A DNA stretch of 19,620 nucleotides, from the NCBI GenBank assembly GCA_905214905.1, contig CAJMNK010000039.1, positions 1-19,620 on the forward strand. Reading direction: 5' to 3'. Below are positions 1-8,691 of the stretch, piece by piece (within the stretch, counting starts at the first letter, position 1; each line of letters opens with the position of its first letter). Made by a program: the position numbers and the translations under genes. The notes beneath the pieces were generated by a model, which did no database searches, was not told the DNA's origin, and was given only the letters and a program-made list of their open reading frames with translations. Source of the stretch: an uncultured bacterium (GTDB lineage: Bacteria > Actinomycetota > Coriobacteriia > Coriobacteriales > Coriobacteriaceae).

Positions 1-27
1 GGCTACGCGACCGCCCCGCACTCGTGA
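1..27 (+). CDS. C-terminal end of an upstream gene (partial, unidentified)
   Basis: Reading from base 1 gives eight codons (GYATAPHS) ended by TGA at 25-27. All eight end in G or C, as expected for coding DNA here. Another frame, open from base 2, ends in a TGA at 107-109 that overlaps the next gene's ATG, so it is a rival for the true upstream frame, but its third positions are less GC-rich. No function can be assigned from so little sequence. Confidence 0.3.
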   Translation, partial: GYATAPHS

Positions 28-105
28 CAAAGCTCACTGGTGCGCGCCGTCAGCTCCTGCGATGATGCAATCGTACCGGGCCGCAAGCAACAGAAGGGCC
101 GCCTC

Positions 106-1044
106 ATGACAGACATCGTCCACGTCGAAAACCTCGTTAAGCGCTACGACGACCTTATTGCGCTCGACCACTTTAACCTGAGTATCGCCCCCGGCGAGAT
201 CTTTGGCCTGCTGGGCCCCAACGGCTCGGGCAAGACCACGTCCATCAACTGCATCCTGCAGCTGCTCGCCTACGACAAAGGCACCATCGAGCTGTTCGGC
301 GAGCGCATGACGCCCGCCCGCTACGACCTCAAGCGCCGCATCGGTGTGGTGCCGCAGCAGGTGGCGGTGTTCGACGAGCTCACCGTGCGCGAGAACATCG
401 ACTATTTCTGCAGTCTCTACGTCAACGACCGCAAGCGCCGCCGCGCGCTGGTGGACGAGGCGATCGACTTTGTCGGCCTGGGCGACTTTACCAAGTTCCG
501 CCCCGGTAAGCTCTCGGGCGGCCTGGCGCGCCGGCTCAACATTGCCTGCGGCATCGCGCACAAGCCCGAGCTCATCTTCTTCGACGAGCCCACGGTGGCG
601 GTCGACCCCCAGAGCCGCAACGCCATCCTGGAGGGCATTTGCCGCCTGCGCGACGAGGGTGCCACGGTGGTGTATACCAGCCATTACATGGAGGAAATCG
701 AGCAAATCTGCAGCCGCATCATGATCATGGACGGTGGGCGCGTGCTGGCGCAGGGCACTAACGACGAGCTCAAGCGCATGATTCAGATGGGCGAGAAGAT
801 TGTAATCGAGGTCGGCGAGGTTCCGAGTGCGGCGCTCGGTGCCGTCGCAAGCCTGCCGCACGTTCTGGACCTTTCGGCAACGGCGGGACAGCTCACGTTT
901 TCGTGCGAAGCGAGCCCGCACAACCTGACGGACATTCTCGATGCGCTGCGCTCGCATGACGTGCCGCTCGGCCGCATCTATTCCGAACCGCCGACCCTCA
1001 ACGACGTGTTCCTCGAGATCACCGGCCGCGAGCTGCGCGACTAG
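106..1044 (+). CDS. ABC transporter ATP-binding protein (ABC-2 / DrrA-type exporter ATPase)
   Basis: A 312-residue cytoplasmic ATPase that should power the two ABC-2 permeases encoded just downstream. Visible motifs in order: Walker A GPNGSGKTT at residues 37-45, a Q-loop glutamine in VVPQQ near 84, signature LSGGL at 136-140 (the usual position after it is often M or Q), Walker B LIFFDEPT with D160 and E161, and switch histidine H193 in TSHYMEE. About 80 residues after the nucleotide-binding domain end in a PPTLNDVFLEITGREL tail, typical of DrrA/CcmA-like exporter ATPases. The start at 106 is chosen because AGAAGGG at 92-98 sits 7 nt upstream; an in-frame GTG at 40 lacks such a site. The substrate is unknown, and drug, peptide or lipid export are all possible. 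Confidence 0.93.
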   Translation: MTDIVHVENLVKRYDDLIALDHFNLSIAPGEIFGLLGPNGSGKTTSINCILQLLAYDKGTIELFGERMTPARYDLKRRIGVVPQQVAVFDELTVRENIDYFCSLYVNDRKRRRALVDEAIDFVGLGDFTKFRPGKLSGGLARRLNIACGIAHKPELIFFDEPTVAVDPQSRNAILEGICRLRDEGATVVYTSHYMEEIEQICSRIMIMDGGRVLAQGTNDELKRMIQMGEKIVIEVGEVPSAALGAVASLPHVLDLSATAGQLTFSCEASPHNLTDILDALRSHDVPLGRIYSEPPTLNDVFLEITGRELRD

Positions 1045-1053
1045 GGGGCGGCC

Positions 1054-2241
1054 ATGTTCAACACCATCATCACCACGGTCAAGACGCTGCTGCGCCGGCC
1101 GAGCACGTGGGTCTGGGGCGCTCTCTTTCCTATCGCGCTTTCCACGATGTTCATGTTTATGTTTGCGAACCTCAGCTCCGACGGCACGGTCGACCCGGTG
1201 CCGGTTGCCGTCGTGGCGGACGAGGCCTGGGATGCCTCGACCTTTAAGGATGTGGCGGCTTCGCTTGCCAAGGCAGGCGACGACCAGCTGCTCGATGTGA
1301 GCGAGTACGAAGACTTGGCTGCCGCGAACCGTGCGCTCAAGGCCGGCGAAGTCGCGGGCGTCTACACGGTCGATGCCGCGGGCGCGCCCAAGCTTACGTT
1401 GCTTTCGAGCTACGATAGCTCGCGCGCCAGTACGGCGCTCACCGACCGCAGCATCCTGGAGACGGTGGCGAGCTCGTATACGCAAAATGCCGAGCTCATG
1501 CGCCAGATTGCCCAAGACAACCCGGCGGCGCTCGCCGACCCGGAGGCGGTTGCGCGCGCCCTGTCGCTCGAGGGCGGAACCCGCCGCGTGAGCCTGACGC
1601 GCACCACGCCCGACGGCACGACCATTTACTACTACGCGCTCTTTGGTCTGGTCGCGATGATGTCTGCCGAGTTTGCCGCTTTGAGCGTCGTCGATTTGCA
1701 GCCCAATCTGTCGGGCCTTGGTGCGCGCCGCTGCGTGGGCGGCCTTTCCAAGACAGCGTCGCTGGCCGGCATCTTTGTCGGCTCGTGGCTGGTCTCATTT
1801 GCCTCGATGGCGGTCGCGATTGGCTACGTGCGCCTAGTCGTTGGCGTCGACTTTGGCGGGCGCGAGGGGCTGTGTCTGGTGGGCGGTGCTGCATCCGCGC
1901 TTGCCGCCACGGGCCTGGGGCTCTTTGTGGGCACGCTTCCCGTTAAGGGCGGCAAGGCGTCCAAGTCCGGTATCCTCACGGGCTTCGCTACCACGTGCGC
2001 CCTGTTCGCCGGACTCTACGGCGAGCCGGCGATGGCGCTTGCCGACGATGTCGCCCGCGCCTGCCCGGCCGAGTGCTGGCTCAACCCCGTCAAGCTCATC
2101 TGCGACATGTTCAACCGCCTGTATTTCTTTGAGGATCTGGGGCCCTTCGCCGTCCGCGCCGGCGCGCTCGTCCTGATGACCCTGGTGTTTGTCGTCGCCG
2201 CTACGCTGATCTTTGGAAGGAGCCGCTATGAGCACCTTTAA
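1054..2241 (+). CDS. ABC-2 type transporter permease (first of two)
   Basis: A 395-residue membrane protein with the usual ABC2_membrane_3 layout. One hydrophobic segment lies at about residues 20-38, followed by a polar, probably extracytoplasmic domain (about 42-188), then five hydrophobic segments near 191-213, 235-260, 274-296, 305-330 and 368-388. It begins 9 nt after the ATPase stop codon behind a GGGGGCGG site. Its last 14 bases overlap the second permease, so the three genes are almost certainly co-transcribed and translationally coupled. The two permeases probably form a heterodimer driven by the ATPase. Family assignment is from topology and context; no substrate signature is visible. 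Confidence 0.88.
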   Translation: MFNTIITTVKTLLRRPSTWVWGALFPIALSTMFMFMFANLSSDGTVDPVPVAVVADEAWDASTFKDVAASLAKAGDDQLLDVSEYEDLAAANRALKAGEVAGVYTVDAAGAPKLTLLSSYDSSRASTALTDRSILETVASSYTQNAELMRQIAQDNPAALADPEAVARALSLEGGTRRVSLTRTTPDGTTIYYYALFGLVAMMSAEFAALSVVDLQPNLSGLGARRCVGGLSKTASLAGIFVGSWLVSFASMAVAIGYVRLVVGVDFGGREGLCLVGGAASALAATGLGLFVGTLPVKGGKASKSGILTGFATTCALFAGLYGEPAMALADDVARACPAECWLNPVKLICDMFNRLYFFEDLGPFAVRAGALVLMTLVFVVAATLIFGRSRYEHL

Positions 2242-3433
2242 GACCGCGCTTCGCATGGCGCTCGCGCACCCGTTATACCTGCTCATCTATACGGTGTTCA
2301 TCTCGCTCATGGGCGTATTCATCGCGGCCTCGGTGAGCTGGAACTCGTCGCAGCTTACCGAGTACAAGCCCTACGACACCAATGTGATCGTGGTCGACCG
2401 CGACAATAGCGACCTTTCGCGGGCGCTTACCAAGCACCTAGGCTCACGCTTTGACCTGGTCACGGGCGTTGGTGACGACATGTACGACCTTGCGGATGCG
2501 CTCGCCAAGAGTAACAGCGCCAAGGGCAGCGCCGATTGCGTGTTCTTTATCCCGGAGGGGTTTGAGGACGATCTTGTTGCAGCCGCGCGTGCGGGGGAAG
2601 ACCTGCCCAAGCTCGATGTGACGTACGGCTCCGGCACCATGGCGGCAGCGCTTTCGTCTGCCGAGGCCTCGCGGTGGGTCTCGCTCGCGGGTACTGCGGC
2701 GGCACTTGAGCCAGCTGCTTCCGACGGCGATGTCGCCAAGGCCGCCGAGCATGCTGCCGCAAAGCGTGCGGAGGTCCAGATCGAGCAGGTCAAGGTTGAC
2801 TCGACTGCCGCCGCTACACTCGAGTCGTACTTCAACTTTGGCGCGTATGCGATCATCTCGTCGGTCATCGTGTCGGTGGGGCTGGTGTTCTCGGGCATGA
2901 ACGAGCCCGAGCGCGTGCGCCGCATGGAGGCCGGTCCGCTCTCCGAGCGCCAGCGTTCGCTTGCCGTGTTCGCGGCCGCCGCCGTGCTCACTGTCTGTAT
3001 CTGGTTTGTGTCGAGCATGATGGGCGTCGCGGGCTTTGCCGGCGCGGTCGCCGAGGTCGGCGTGGGCCGTGTGTGCCTGGCGCTGGCGGCAACGTTTGCC
3101 CTGGCGTGCACGCCGCTGGCCGTTGGCTTTGCCCTTTCGAGCCTGGGCGCGCGCGAAGAGCTGCTCAACGGTGTGGGCAACCTGCTTGGCTTGCTCATGA
3201 CGTTTTTGGGCGGCGCCTGGATGCCGCTTTCGATGATGGGCTCGGCCGTGCAGACGGTGGCGCACTTTGTGCCGACGTTTTGGGTGAACGACGCGATCGG
3301 CAAGGCGCTTGCCTCTGATTTGACGTCTACCGTGCTGGGCGACATCGCCTGCGACCTGGGCGTCACCGTGCTCTTCGCCGCCGCCATCGCCGCCGTAGGC
3401 CTAGCCCTCGCGCACAACAAATCCCACGCCTAG
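2228..3433 (+). CDS. ABC-2 type transporter permease (second of two)
   Basis: A 401-residue membrane protein with the same architecture as its upstream neighbour: a TM segment at about 15-36, a polar loop domain (about 40-198) containing a VIVVDRDNSDLSRAL stretch typical of ABC2_membrane_3 proteins, and five TM segments near 202-223, 244-266, 281-305, 316-338 and 371-396. The ATG at 2228 is preferred over an in-frame TTG at 2213 because GGAAGGA at 2215-2221 lies 6 nt upstream of the ATG. It overlaps the first permease by 14 bases. No terminator with a T-run follows; a modular palindromic repeat starts 8 bases after the stop codon. Confidence 0.88.
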   Translation: MSTFKTALRMALAHPLYLLIYTVFISLMGVFIAASVSWNSSQLTEYKPYDTNVIVVDRDNSDLSRALTKHLGSRFDLVTGVGDDMYDLADALAKSNSAKGSADCVFFIPEGFEDDLVAAARAGEDLPKLDVTYGSGTMAAALSSAEASRWVSLAGTAAALEPAASDGDVAKAAEHAAAKRAEVQIEQVKVDSTAAATLESYFNFGAYAIISSVIVSVGLVFSGMNEPERVRRMEAGPLSERQRSLAVFAAAAVLTVCIWFVSSMMGVAGFAGAVAEVGVGRVCLALAATFALACTPLAVGFALSSLGAREELLNGVGNLLGLLMTFLGGAWMPLSMMGSAVQTVAHFVPTFWVNDAIGKALASDLTSTVLGDIACDLGVTVLFAAAIAAVGLALAHNKSHA

Positions 3434-3440
3434 CCACCTA

Positions 3441-3641
3441 GTCATTGGGGACGTTCTTAAACGACTGGTCGCTGGGGACAGTCTTTGCCGATTCGCCGGC
3501 TCGCCGGCCGGGCTGGCAAGGACTGTCCCAATATGTCGGCACTTGGGGACGTTCCTTTCCTGCCGGCACTCATTGGGGACAGACTTAAATGAGCGATTTC
3601 ACTCATTTAAGTCTGTCCCCAATGAGTAAGTACCCAATGAC
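3441..3641. repeat. Modular palindromic repeat element, copy 1
   Basis: The 201-nt element begins GTCATTGGG (3441-3449) and ends in its reverse complement CCCAATGAC (3633-3641). Inside are four GGGGAC-type modules: A, ending AAACGAC (3441-3464); B, a hairpin at 3474-3529 whose arms GGGACAGTCTTTGCC and GGCAAGGACTGTCCC differ by one base; C at 3543-3568 (GGGGACGTTCCTTTCC core); and D, a 26-bp perfect palindrome (3568-3627). Module C recurs exactly, inverted, at 7219-7244. Part of D recurs exactly at 7287-7310. The 89-nt block 3441-3529 is closely matched at 7126-7214. It has no coding capacity. It resembles REP/BIME-like elements or a small non-autonomous mobile element. Confidence 0.85.
3568..3627. 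repeat. Perfect 26-bp inverted repeat (hairpin)
   Basis: The left arm 3568-3593 begins ACTCATTGGGGACAG. The right arm 3602-3627 is its exact reverse complement, around an 8-nt loop CGATTTCA. No T-run follows, so it is not a typical intrinsic terminator, though such a strong hairpin could protect the 3' end of the exporter mRNA or slow polymerase. It is the D module of the surrounding element. Only one arm of the module is kept in the copy at 7287-7310. Confidence 0.9.
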
Positions 3642-3668
3642 TGGTTTGGAAAAAATTGCGCCTGTCGC

Positions 3669-3696
3669 TTAAAAATAGTTCACCGTGGTTTACTAT
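3669..3696 (+). promoter_or_regulatory. Possible promoter for the second ABC exporter
   Basis: TACTAT at 3691-3696 is a good -10 match inside an AT-rich stretch, unusual for this GC-rich window. TTAAAA at 3669-3674 is a weak -35 with a 16-nt spacer. It lies 42 nt before the ATG at 3738, between the repeat element and the gene. Confidence 0.4.
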
Positions 3697-3737
3697 TAGC
3701 TTAGAAAAGTAGCAGAAGGCTAACAACGGGGGATAAC

Positions 3738-4451
<714 letters not shown>

Positions 4452-4459
4452 GCGGCGCC

Positions 4460-7126
4460 ATGACACCTCTCGCAAAACGTCTCCCGCGCGAGCTGCGCCG
4501 CAATATCGGCAAGTACCTGGGCATCTTTTTGCTTATGTGCGGAAGCATCGCCCTTACCTCGGGCTTTTTGCTCGCGGCGCATTCCATCGGCTGCCTCATC
4601 GACGACATGCGCGACGAGTACACGATCGAGGACGGCCGCGTGACCACCTCCTTCGAGGCTACCAAAGACCAGCTCAAGGCCGCCGAGGATGCAGCCGGCG
4701 ACGTCGGTGGCGTCACGCTCTACAAGAATTTCTCCATCGACGCCATCATCAAAAAGACCGCCGGCGACGATGGCACCAAGCGCACGCTGCGCACCTATGC
4801 GCACCGCACCAAGGTCGATATCGCGTCCTACTGTGAGGGCAGGCAGCCCAAGGCGGACGATGAGGTGGCAATCGACCGTGTCTTCGCCACCAACAACGAC
4901 CTCGCCATCGGCGATAAGGTCGAGCTTGAGGGCCGCACCTACACCATCTGCGGCATCATGACCCAGCCCGATAGCCAGGCGCTGTTCCTCAACAATTCGG
5001 ACTTTACGGTGAACACCATCACGTACGGCGTGGCAGAGGTCACCGATGCCGGCTTTGCCGCGCTCGAGGATGCCGGTGGCGCGCCTGCCTACACCTACTC
5101 CTTCACCTTTACCGACCGCGATCTCCCCACCGCGGATCGCATCGATGCGGAGCAGGATATGGTCGAGGCGCTGACCGATGCCGATGCGCGCGTGGACGAT
5201 CTGATCGATGCCGATTCCAATCAGGGCATTGGCTATGCGCGCGACGACGTGGACGGCGACTCCATGATGTGGATGACGTTGCTCGACATCATCATCGTGA
5301 TCATGGCGTTTGTCTTTGTGGTGCTCACCGACGCCACCATCGAGGAGGAGAGCGCCATCATCGGCACGCTGCTCGCCAGCGGCTATCGCCGCCGCGAGAT
5401 CGTGCTGCACTACCTCGCGCTTCCCGCCATCGTGGGCGTGCTCGCGGCGCTTTTGGGCACTGCGCTCGGCGTTGTGTTCTTTACCGAGCCCATGCGCGGT
5501 CTCTACTACGGCTCGTACAGCCTGCCGCCCTTCCAGGTGTACTGGAGCTGGGAGATCTTCGTGAAGTGTGCCGTGGTCCCCGCCGCTGCGCTCATCCTCA
5601 TCACGCTGGTGGGTCTGCTTCGCAAGATGGGCAAGACGCCGTTGCAGTTCCTTCGTCACGAGGCGAGCGGCAAATCGGGCACCAAGCGCGGCCTGCAGCT
5701 GCCGGAGCGCATGGGTTTTGTTTCCCGCTTCCGCCTGCGTATCTTCCTGCGCAATCTGGGCAACTTCGCCACGCTCTTCGTGGGCATCGCGTTTGGGTCG
5801 CTGCTTTTGCTCTTTGGTCTGGCGATCCTGCCCACGATGACGCACTATGCGGACAATCTAGAGACGAGCCTGGTCGCCGAGCATCAGTACACACTCAAGG
5901 CGCCGCTGGAGCTCGAGGGCACTGCCGAGGAGCGCGAGCAGTGGTCGGCACTCGAGCGCTTGCAGTCGGTTGACGGCGCGCTGCTTTCTGCCGCCCAGGA
6001 TGCCGATGACGAGCTTGACGGCGCGGCCGATGCGGCGCAGACGGCAGCCGATGCCGCGACCGCATCTCCGTCTGCCGAGAGCCTGACCGCAGCGCAGGAT
6101 GCGCTTGCCAAGGTCCAGGACAAGAAGGATGCGCTCTACGCGCGCCTTGACGATCTTGCCGATGCCCTTGGCTGCGACCGCGACGAGGCTATCGACCTGA
6201 TCGACAAGGCCTCTAAGATCGACACTGACAACGACGACATTCACCCGGTCAACACGACCGACAACGGCGCGGGCGCAATCGCGCAGGCCGAGAAATATGC
6301 CGTTTACCAGCTGCAGTACGACCGTGGCGACGGTAATGGCGAGGAGACGATTTCTGTCTACGGCATCTCGTCCGATTCGCGCTACTGGAAGGGCCTCAAC
6401 ATCGGCGATGGCCGCGTCGTCTTTGGCGGCGGTCTGCTCGATAAGTTTGGCTGGAGCGAGGGCCAGAAGGTCACGCTCAGCGACAAGTACGAGGGCGAGC
6501 ATTATTCCTTTGAGTACGCGGGCAAGGACTGTGCCTGGGGCTCCAAGTCGGACATGAATATCTATATGAGTATCGACGACTTTAACGAGCTGTTCGACAA
6601 CGACGCCGCCTACTTTAACGGCTATGTGAGCGACGAGAAGCTCGACCTCGACGCGCGCTACTTTGCCGGCGACACCACGCCCGACGACATGCGCGCCGTG
6701 GGTGACCAGTTCATCGGCATGATGAGCGACATGATCGGCATGATGGTCGGGCTCGCGGTGTTTATCTTCCTGCTGTTTATGTACCTGCTAACCAAGGCCG
6801 TTATCGACCATAGCGCCCGCTCGATCAGCTATATGAAGGTCTTTGGCTATCGCGATGGCGAGATCTCGCATCTGTACATCCGCTCGATCACGCTGTGCGT
6901 GGCGGCATCGCTCGTGCTGAGCCTGCCGTTGATTATCTGCTCGCTTACGGCTATTTTCCGCTCCATGTTGCTCGCCTATAACGGCAATATCGAGATTTAT
7001 GTGCCAAGCTGGTCCATGGCGGCGTGCGCAGGGATCGGCTTTGCAACGTACCTGGTCGTGGCGCTGCTGCACATGCGCTCGATCAAGCGCGTCAGCCTGG
7101 CCGAAGCCCTCAAAGTTCAAGAGTAG
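4460..7126 (+). CDS. FtsX-type ABC transporter permease, 888 residues, two FtsX modules
   Basis: A large permease partnering the ATPase upstream. TM segments are near 17-39, 270-292, 318-342, 368-388, then about 430-460, 755-778, 808-835 and 852-872: two four-helix FtsX modules, each with a big extracytoplasmic domain (about 50-265 and 465-750). The second ectodomain carries an Ala/Asp/Glu-rich helical stretch (about 490-595), probably a coiled coil. The C-terminal helix pair ends with RVSLAEALK, a common FtsX ending. The ATG at 4460 lies 8 nt after the ATPase stop and is preferred over a TTG at 4445 that overlaps that gene. The stop codon TAG abuts the next repeat element. Confidence 0.9.
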   Translation: MTPLAKRLPRELRRNIGKYLGIFLLMCGSIALTSGFLLAAHSIGCLIDDMRDEYTIEDGRVTTSFEATKDQLKAAEDAAGDVGGVTLYKNFSIDAIIKKTAGDDGTKRTLRTYAHRTKVDIASYCEGRQPKADDEVAIDRVFATNNDLAIGDKVELEGRTYTICGIMTQPDSQALFLNNSDFTVNTITYGVAEVTDAGFAALEDAGGAPAYTYSFTFTDRDLPTADRIDAEQDMVEALTDADARVDDLIDADSNQGIGYARDDVDGDSMMWMTLLDIIIVIMAFVFVVLTDATIEEESAIIGTLLASGYRRREIVLHYLALPAIVGVLAALLGTALGVVFFTEPMRGLYYGSYSLPPFQVYWSWEIFVKCAVVPAAALILITLVGLLRKMGKTPLQFLRHEASGKSGTKRGLQLPERMGFVSRFRLRIFLRNLGNFATLFVGIAFGSLLLLFGLAILPTMTHYADNLETSLVAEHQYTLKAPLELEGTAEEREQWSALERLQSVDGALLSAAQDADDELDGAADAAQTAADAATASPSAESLTAAQDALAKVQDKKDALYARLDDLADALGCDRDEAIDLIDKASKIDTDNDDIHPVNTTDNGAGAIAQAEKYAVYQLQYDRGDGNGEETISVYGISSDSRYWKGLNIGDGRVVFGGGLLDKFGWSEGQKVTLSDKYEGEHYSFEYAGKDCAWGSKSDMNIYMSIDDFNELFDNDAAYFNGYVSDEKLDLDARYFAGDTTPDDMRAVGDQFIGMMSDMIGMMVGLAVFIFLLFMYLLTKAVIDHSARSISYMKVFGYRDGEISHLYIRSITLCVAASLVLSLPLIICSLTAIFRSMLLAYNGNIEIYVPSWSMAACAGIGFATYLVVALLHMRSIKRVSLAEALKVQE

Positions 7127-7310
7127 TCATTGGGGACGTTCCTAAACGACTAGTCATCGGGGACAGTCTTTGCCGATCTGCCCGCTCGCCGGCCGGGCCG
7201 GCAAGGACTGTCCCTAGCTGCCGGCAGGAAAGGAACGTCCCCAACTGCCGGGTGCCGGATGGCGAAAGGATGTCCCTGGCGGCCGGTCATTTAAGTCTGT
7301 CCCCAATGAG
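7126..7310. repeat. Modular palindromic repeat element, copy 2
   Basis: It begins GTCATTGGGGACG at 7126 (the last base of the permease stop codon) and ends CCCCAATGAG at 7310. Bases 7126-7214 match 3441-3529 with few differences, including the module B hairpin (7159-7214). Bases 7219-7244 are the exact reverse complement of 3543-3568, and 7287-7310 equals 3603-3626. The modules are therefore the same as in copy 1 but one is flipped and the D palindrome is reduced to one arm. The central part, about 7245-7286, contains a diverged GATGTCCC unit. No coding sequence is supported here. Confidence 0.85.
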
Positions 7311-7326
7311 TGGCCAGGCGCTGCGC

Positions 7327-7357
7327 TTGACTTTGACCCTGCTTCAACGGGTACCAT
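7327..7357 (+). promoter_or_regulatory. Possible promoter for the DUF362 ferredoxin gene
   Basis: TTGACT at 7327-7332 is a 5/6 match to a -35 box, with TACCAT at 7352-7357 as a weak -10 at a 19-nt spacer. A second -35-like TTGACC overlaps at 7333-7338. It lies just outside the repeat and 42 nt before the start codon. Confidence 0.35.
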
Positions 7358-7399
7358 CTCCTATGTCTGTAACGCCATATAGACCGAGGGGATATATCT

Positions 7400-8605
7400 A
7401 TGACCGCAACTGCACCCGCAGCACCCGCCAAGGTGTACTTCACCAACCTGCGCACGCATGCTCGCGAGAGCCAGCTCGACAAGCTCAAGCGCCTCATTCG
7501 CCGCGCCGGTATCGAGCAGATCGACTTTGAGAACAAGTTTGTCGCCATCAAGATTCACTTTGGCGAGCTGGGCAACCTGAGCTTTTTGCGCCCCAACTAC
7601 GCCCGCGCCGTCGCGGACGTGGTGAAGGAGCTGGGCGGCAAGCCCTTCCTCACTGACTGCAATACGCTCTATGTCGGTAGCCGCAAAAACGCGCTCGAGC
7701 ACATCGACACCGCCTACCAGAACGGCTTTACCCCGTATGCCACAGGCTGCCAGATCATCATCGCCGACGGCCTCAAGGGTACCGACGAGGCGCTCGTCCC
7801 GGTCGAGGGCGGTGAGTACGTGCGCGAGGCAAAGATCGGTCAGGCGCTCATGGATGCCGATATCGTGATCAGCCTCACCCACTTTAAGGGCCATGAGCAG
7901 GCCGGTTTTGGCGGCGCCATGAAGAACCTGGGCATGGGAGGCGGCAGCCGTGCCGGCAAGATGGAGCAGCATGCCGCCGGCAAGCCGAACGTCGCGACTG
8001 AGCACTGCGTTGGCTGCCGTGCCTGCGAAAAGATCTGTGCGCACAACGCCATCTCGTTTGACGATACCCGCGAGCGCGAGCTTGCCAACGGCAACGCCCG
8101 CACGGTGCACGTGGCCGCCATCGACCACGATCGCTGCGTGGGCTGCGGACGCTGCATTGCGGCGTGCAACCAGGACTGCATCAAGCCCGACTATGATGCC
8201 GCGGCCGACGTACTCAACTACAAGATCGCTGAGTACACGAAGGCCATTGTTCAGGACCGTCCGAGCTTCCACATCTCGCTCGCCATGGACATCAGTCCCA
8301 ACTGCGACTGCCACCCCGAAAACGACACGCCTATCGTTAACGATATCGGCATGTTCGCGAGCTTCGACCCGGTCGCTATCGATCAGGCCTGCGCCGATGC
8401 CGTCATGGCATCCGAGCCGCTGCCCAACACCGAACTCACCGATAGCGCGGCCAAGATGGAGCATAACCACGAGCATCTGGAGGGCGAGCAGGCCAAGGAC
8501 CCCTTCTGCATCACGCATCCCGACACCGACTGGCGCGCGTGCATCGCGCATGCCGAAAAGATCGGCCTGGGCACGAGCAAGTATGAGCTCATCGAGGTCA
8601 AGTAG
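7400..8605 (+). CDS. DUF362 domain protein with two [4Fe-4S] ferredoxin motifs
   Basis: A 401-residue, soluble, probably cytoplasmic iron-sulfur protein. Residues about 10-195 and 260-340 form a split DUF362-like domain (KIHFGELGN, LTHFKGHEQAGFGGAMKNLGMG and FDPVAIDQACAD are recognisable family strings). Between them lie two ferredoxin clusters, C203-C206-C209-C213 and C246-C249-C252-C256, both with the spacing expected for [4Fe-4S] binding. A further Cys pair, NCDCH at 301-305, is also present. DUF362 proteins are widespread in anaerobes; their reaction is not established, so only a redox or cluster-carrying role is inferred. The ATG at 7400 follows GAGGGGA at 7385-7391. The gene is monocistronic, with a terminator 48 nt after the stop. 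Confidence 0.92.
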   Translation: MTATAPAAPAKVYFTNLRTHARESQLDKLKRLIRRAGIEQIDFENKFVAIKIHFGELGNLSFLRPNYARAVADVVKELGGKPFLTDCNTLYVGSRKNALEHIDTAYQNGFTPYATGCQIIIADGLKGTDEALVPVEGGEYVREAKIGQALMDADIVISLTHFKGHEQAGFGGAMKNLGMGGGSRAGKMEQHAAGKPNVATEHCVGCRACEKICAHNAISFDDTRERELANGNARTVHVAAIDHDRCVGCGRCIAACNQDCIKPDYDAAADVLNYKIAEYTKAIVQDRPSFHISLAMDISPNCDCHPENDTPIVNDIGMFASFDPVAIDQACADAVMASEPLPNTELTDSAAKMEHNHEHLEGEQAKDPFCITHPDTDWRACIAHAEKIGLGTSKYELIEVK

Positions 8606-8653
8606 CACCTGTCTATTGGACATATCAAGCGCTTTTGTAGCGCAACGTTAGCA

Positions 8654-8690
8654 AAAGCCGCCCGTGAGCACAGCGCTTGCGGGCGGCTTT
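8654..8690 (+). terminator. Intrinsic terminator after the DUF362 gene
   Basis: Arms AAAGCCGCCCG (8654-8664) and CGGGCGGCTTT (8680-8690) pair perfectly over 11 bp around a 15-nt loop. The A- and T-ends make it usable from both sides. The T-run is short (3). The foldback element begins one base later. Confidence 0.8.
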
Positions 8691-8691
8691 C

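Noticed and set aside
40..105. GTG start at 40 for the first ABC ATPase
   Set aside because: The extra 22 residues are not part of the family and have no ribosome binding site; AGAAGGG sits at the right distance from the ATG at 106.
34..1515. Long minus-strand open frame (493 codons)
   Set aside because: It is antisense to the ABC ATPase and first permease, which have clear motifs; GC-rich third positions leave the opposite strand open. Its product is Arg/Ala/His/Asp-rich with no domain.
3441..3641. CRISPR-like repeats
   Set aside because: Units are unevenly spaced, inverted relative to each other and lack unique spacers of constant length; no cas genes.
7127..7399. Protein-coding gene over the second repeat (plus-strand frame 7024-7530)
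   Set aside because: The frame runs out of the permease gene in a wrong phase through palindromic repeat DNA and into the DUF362 gene.
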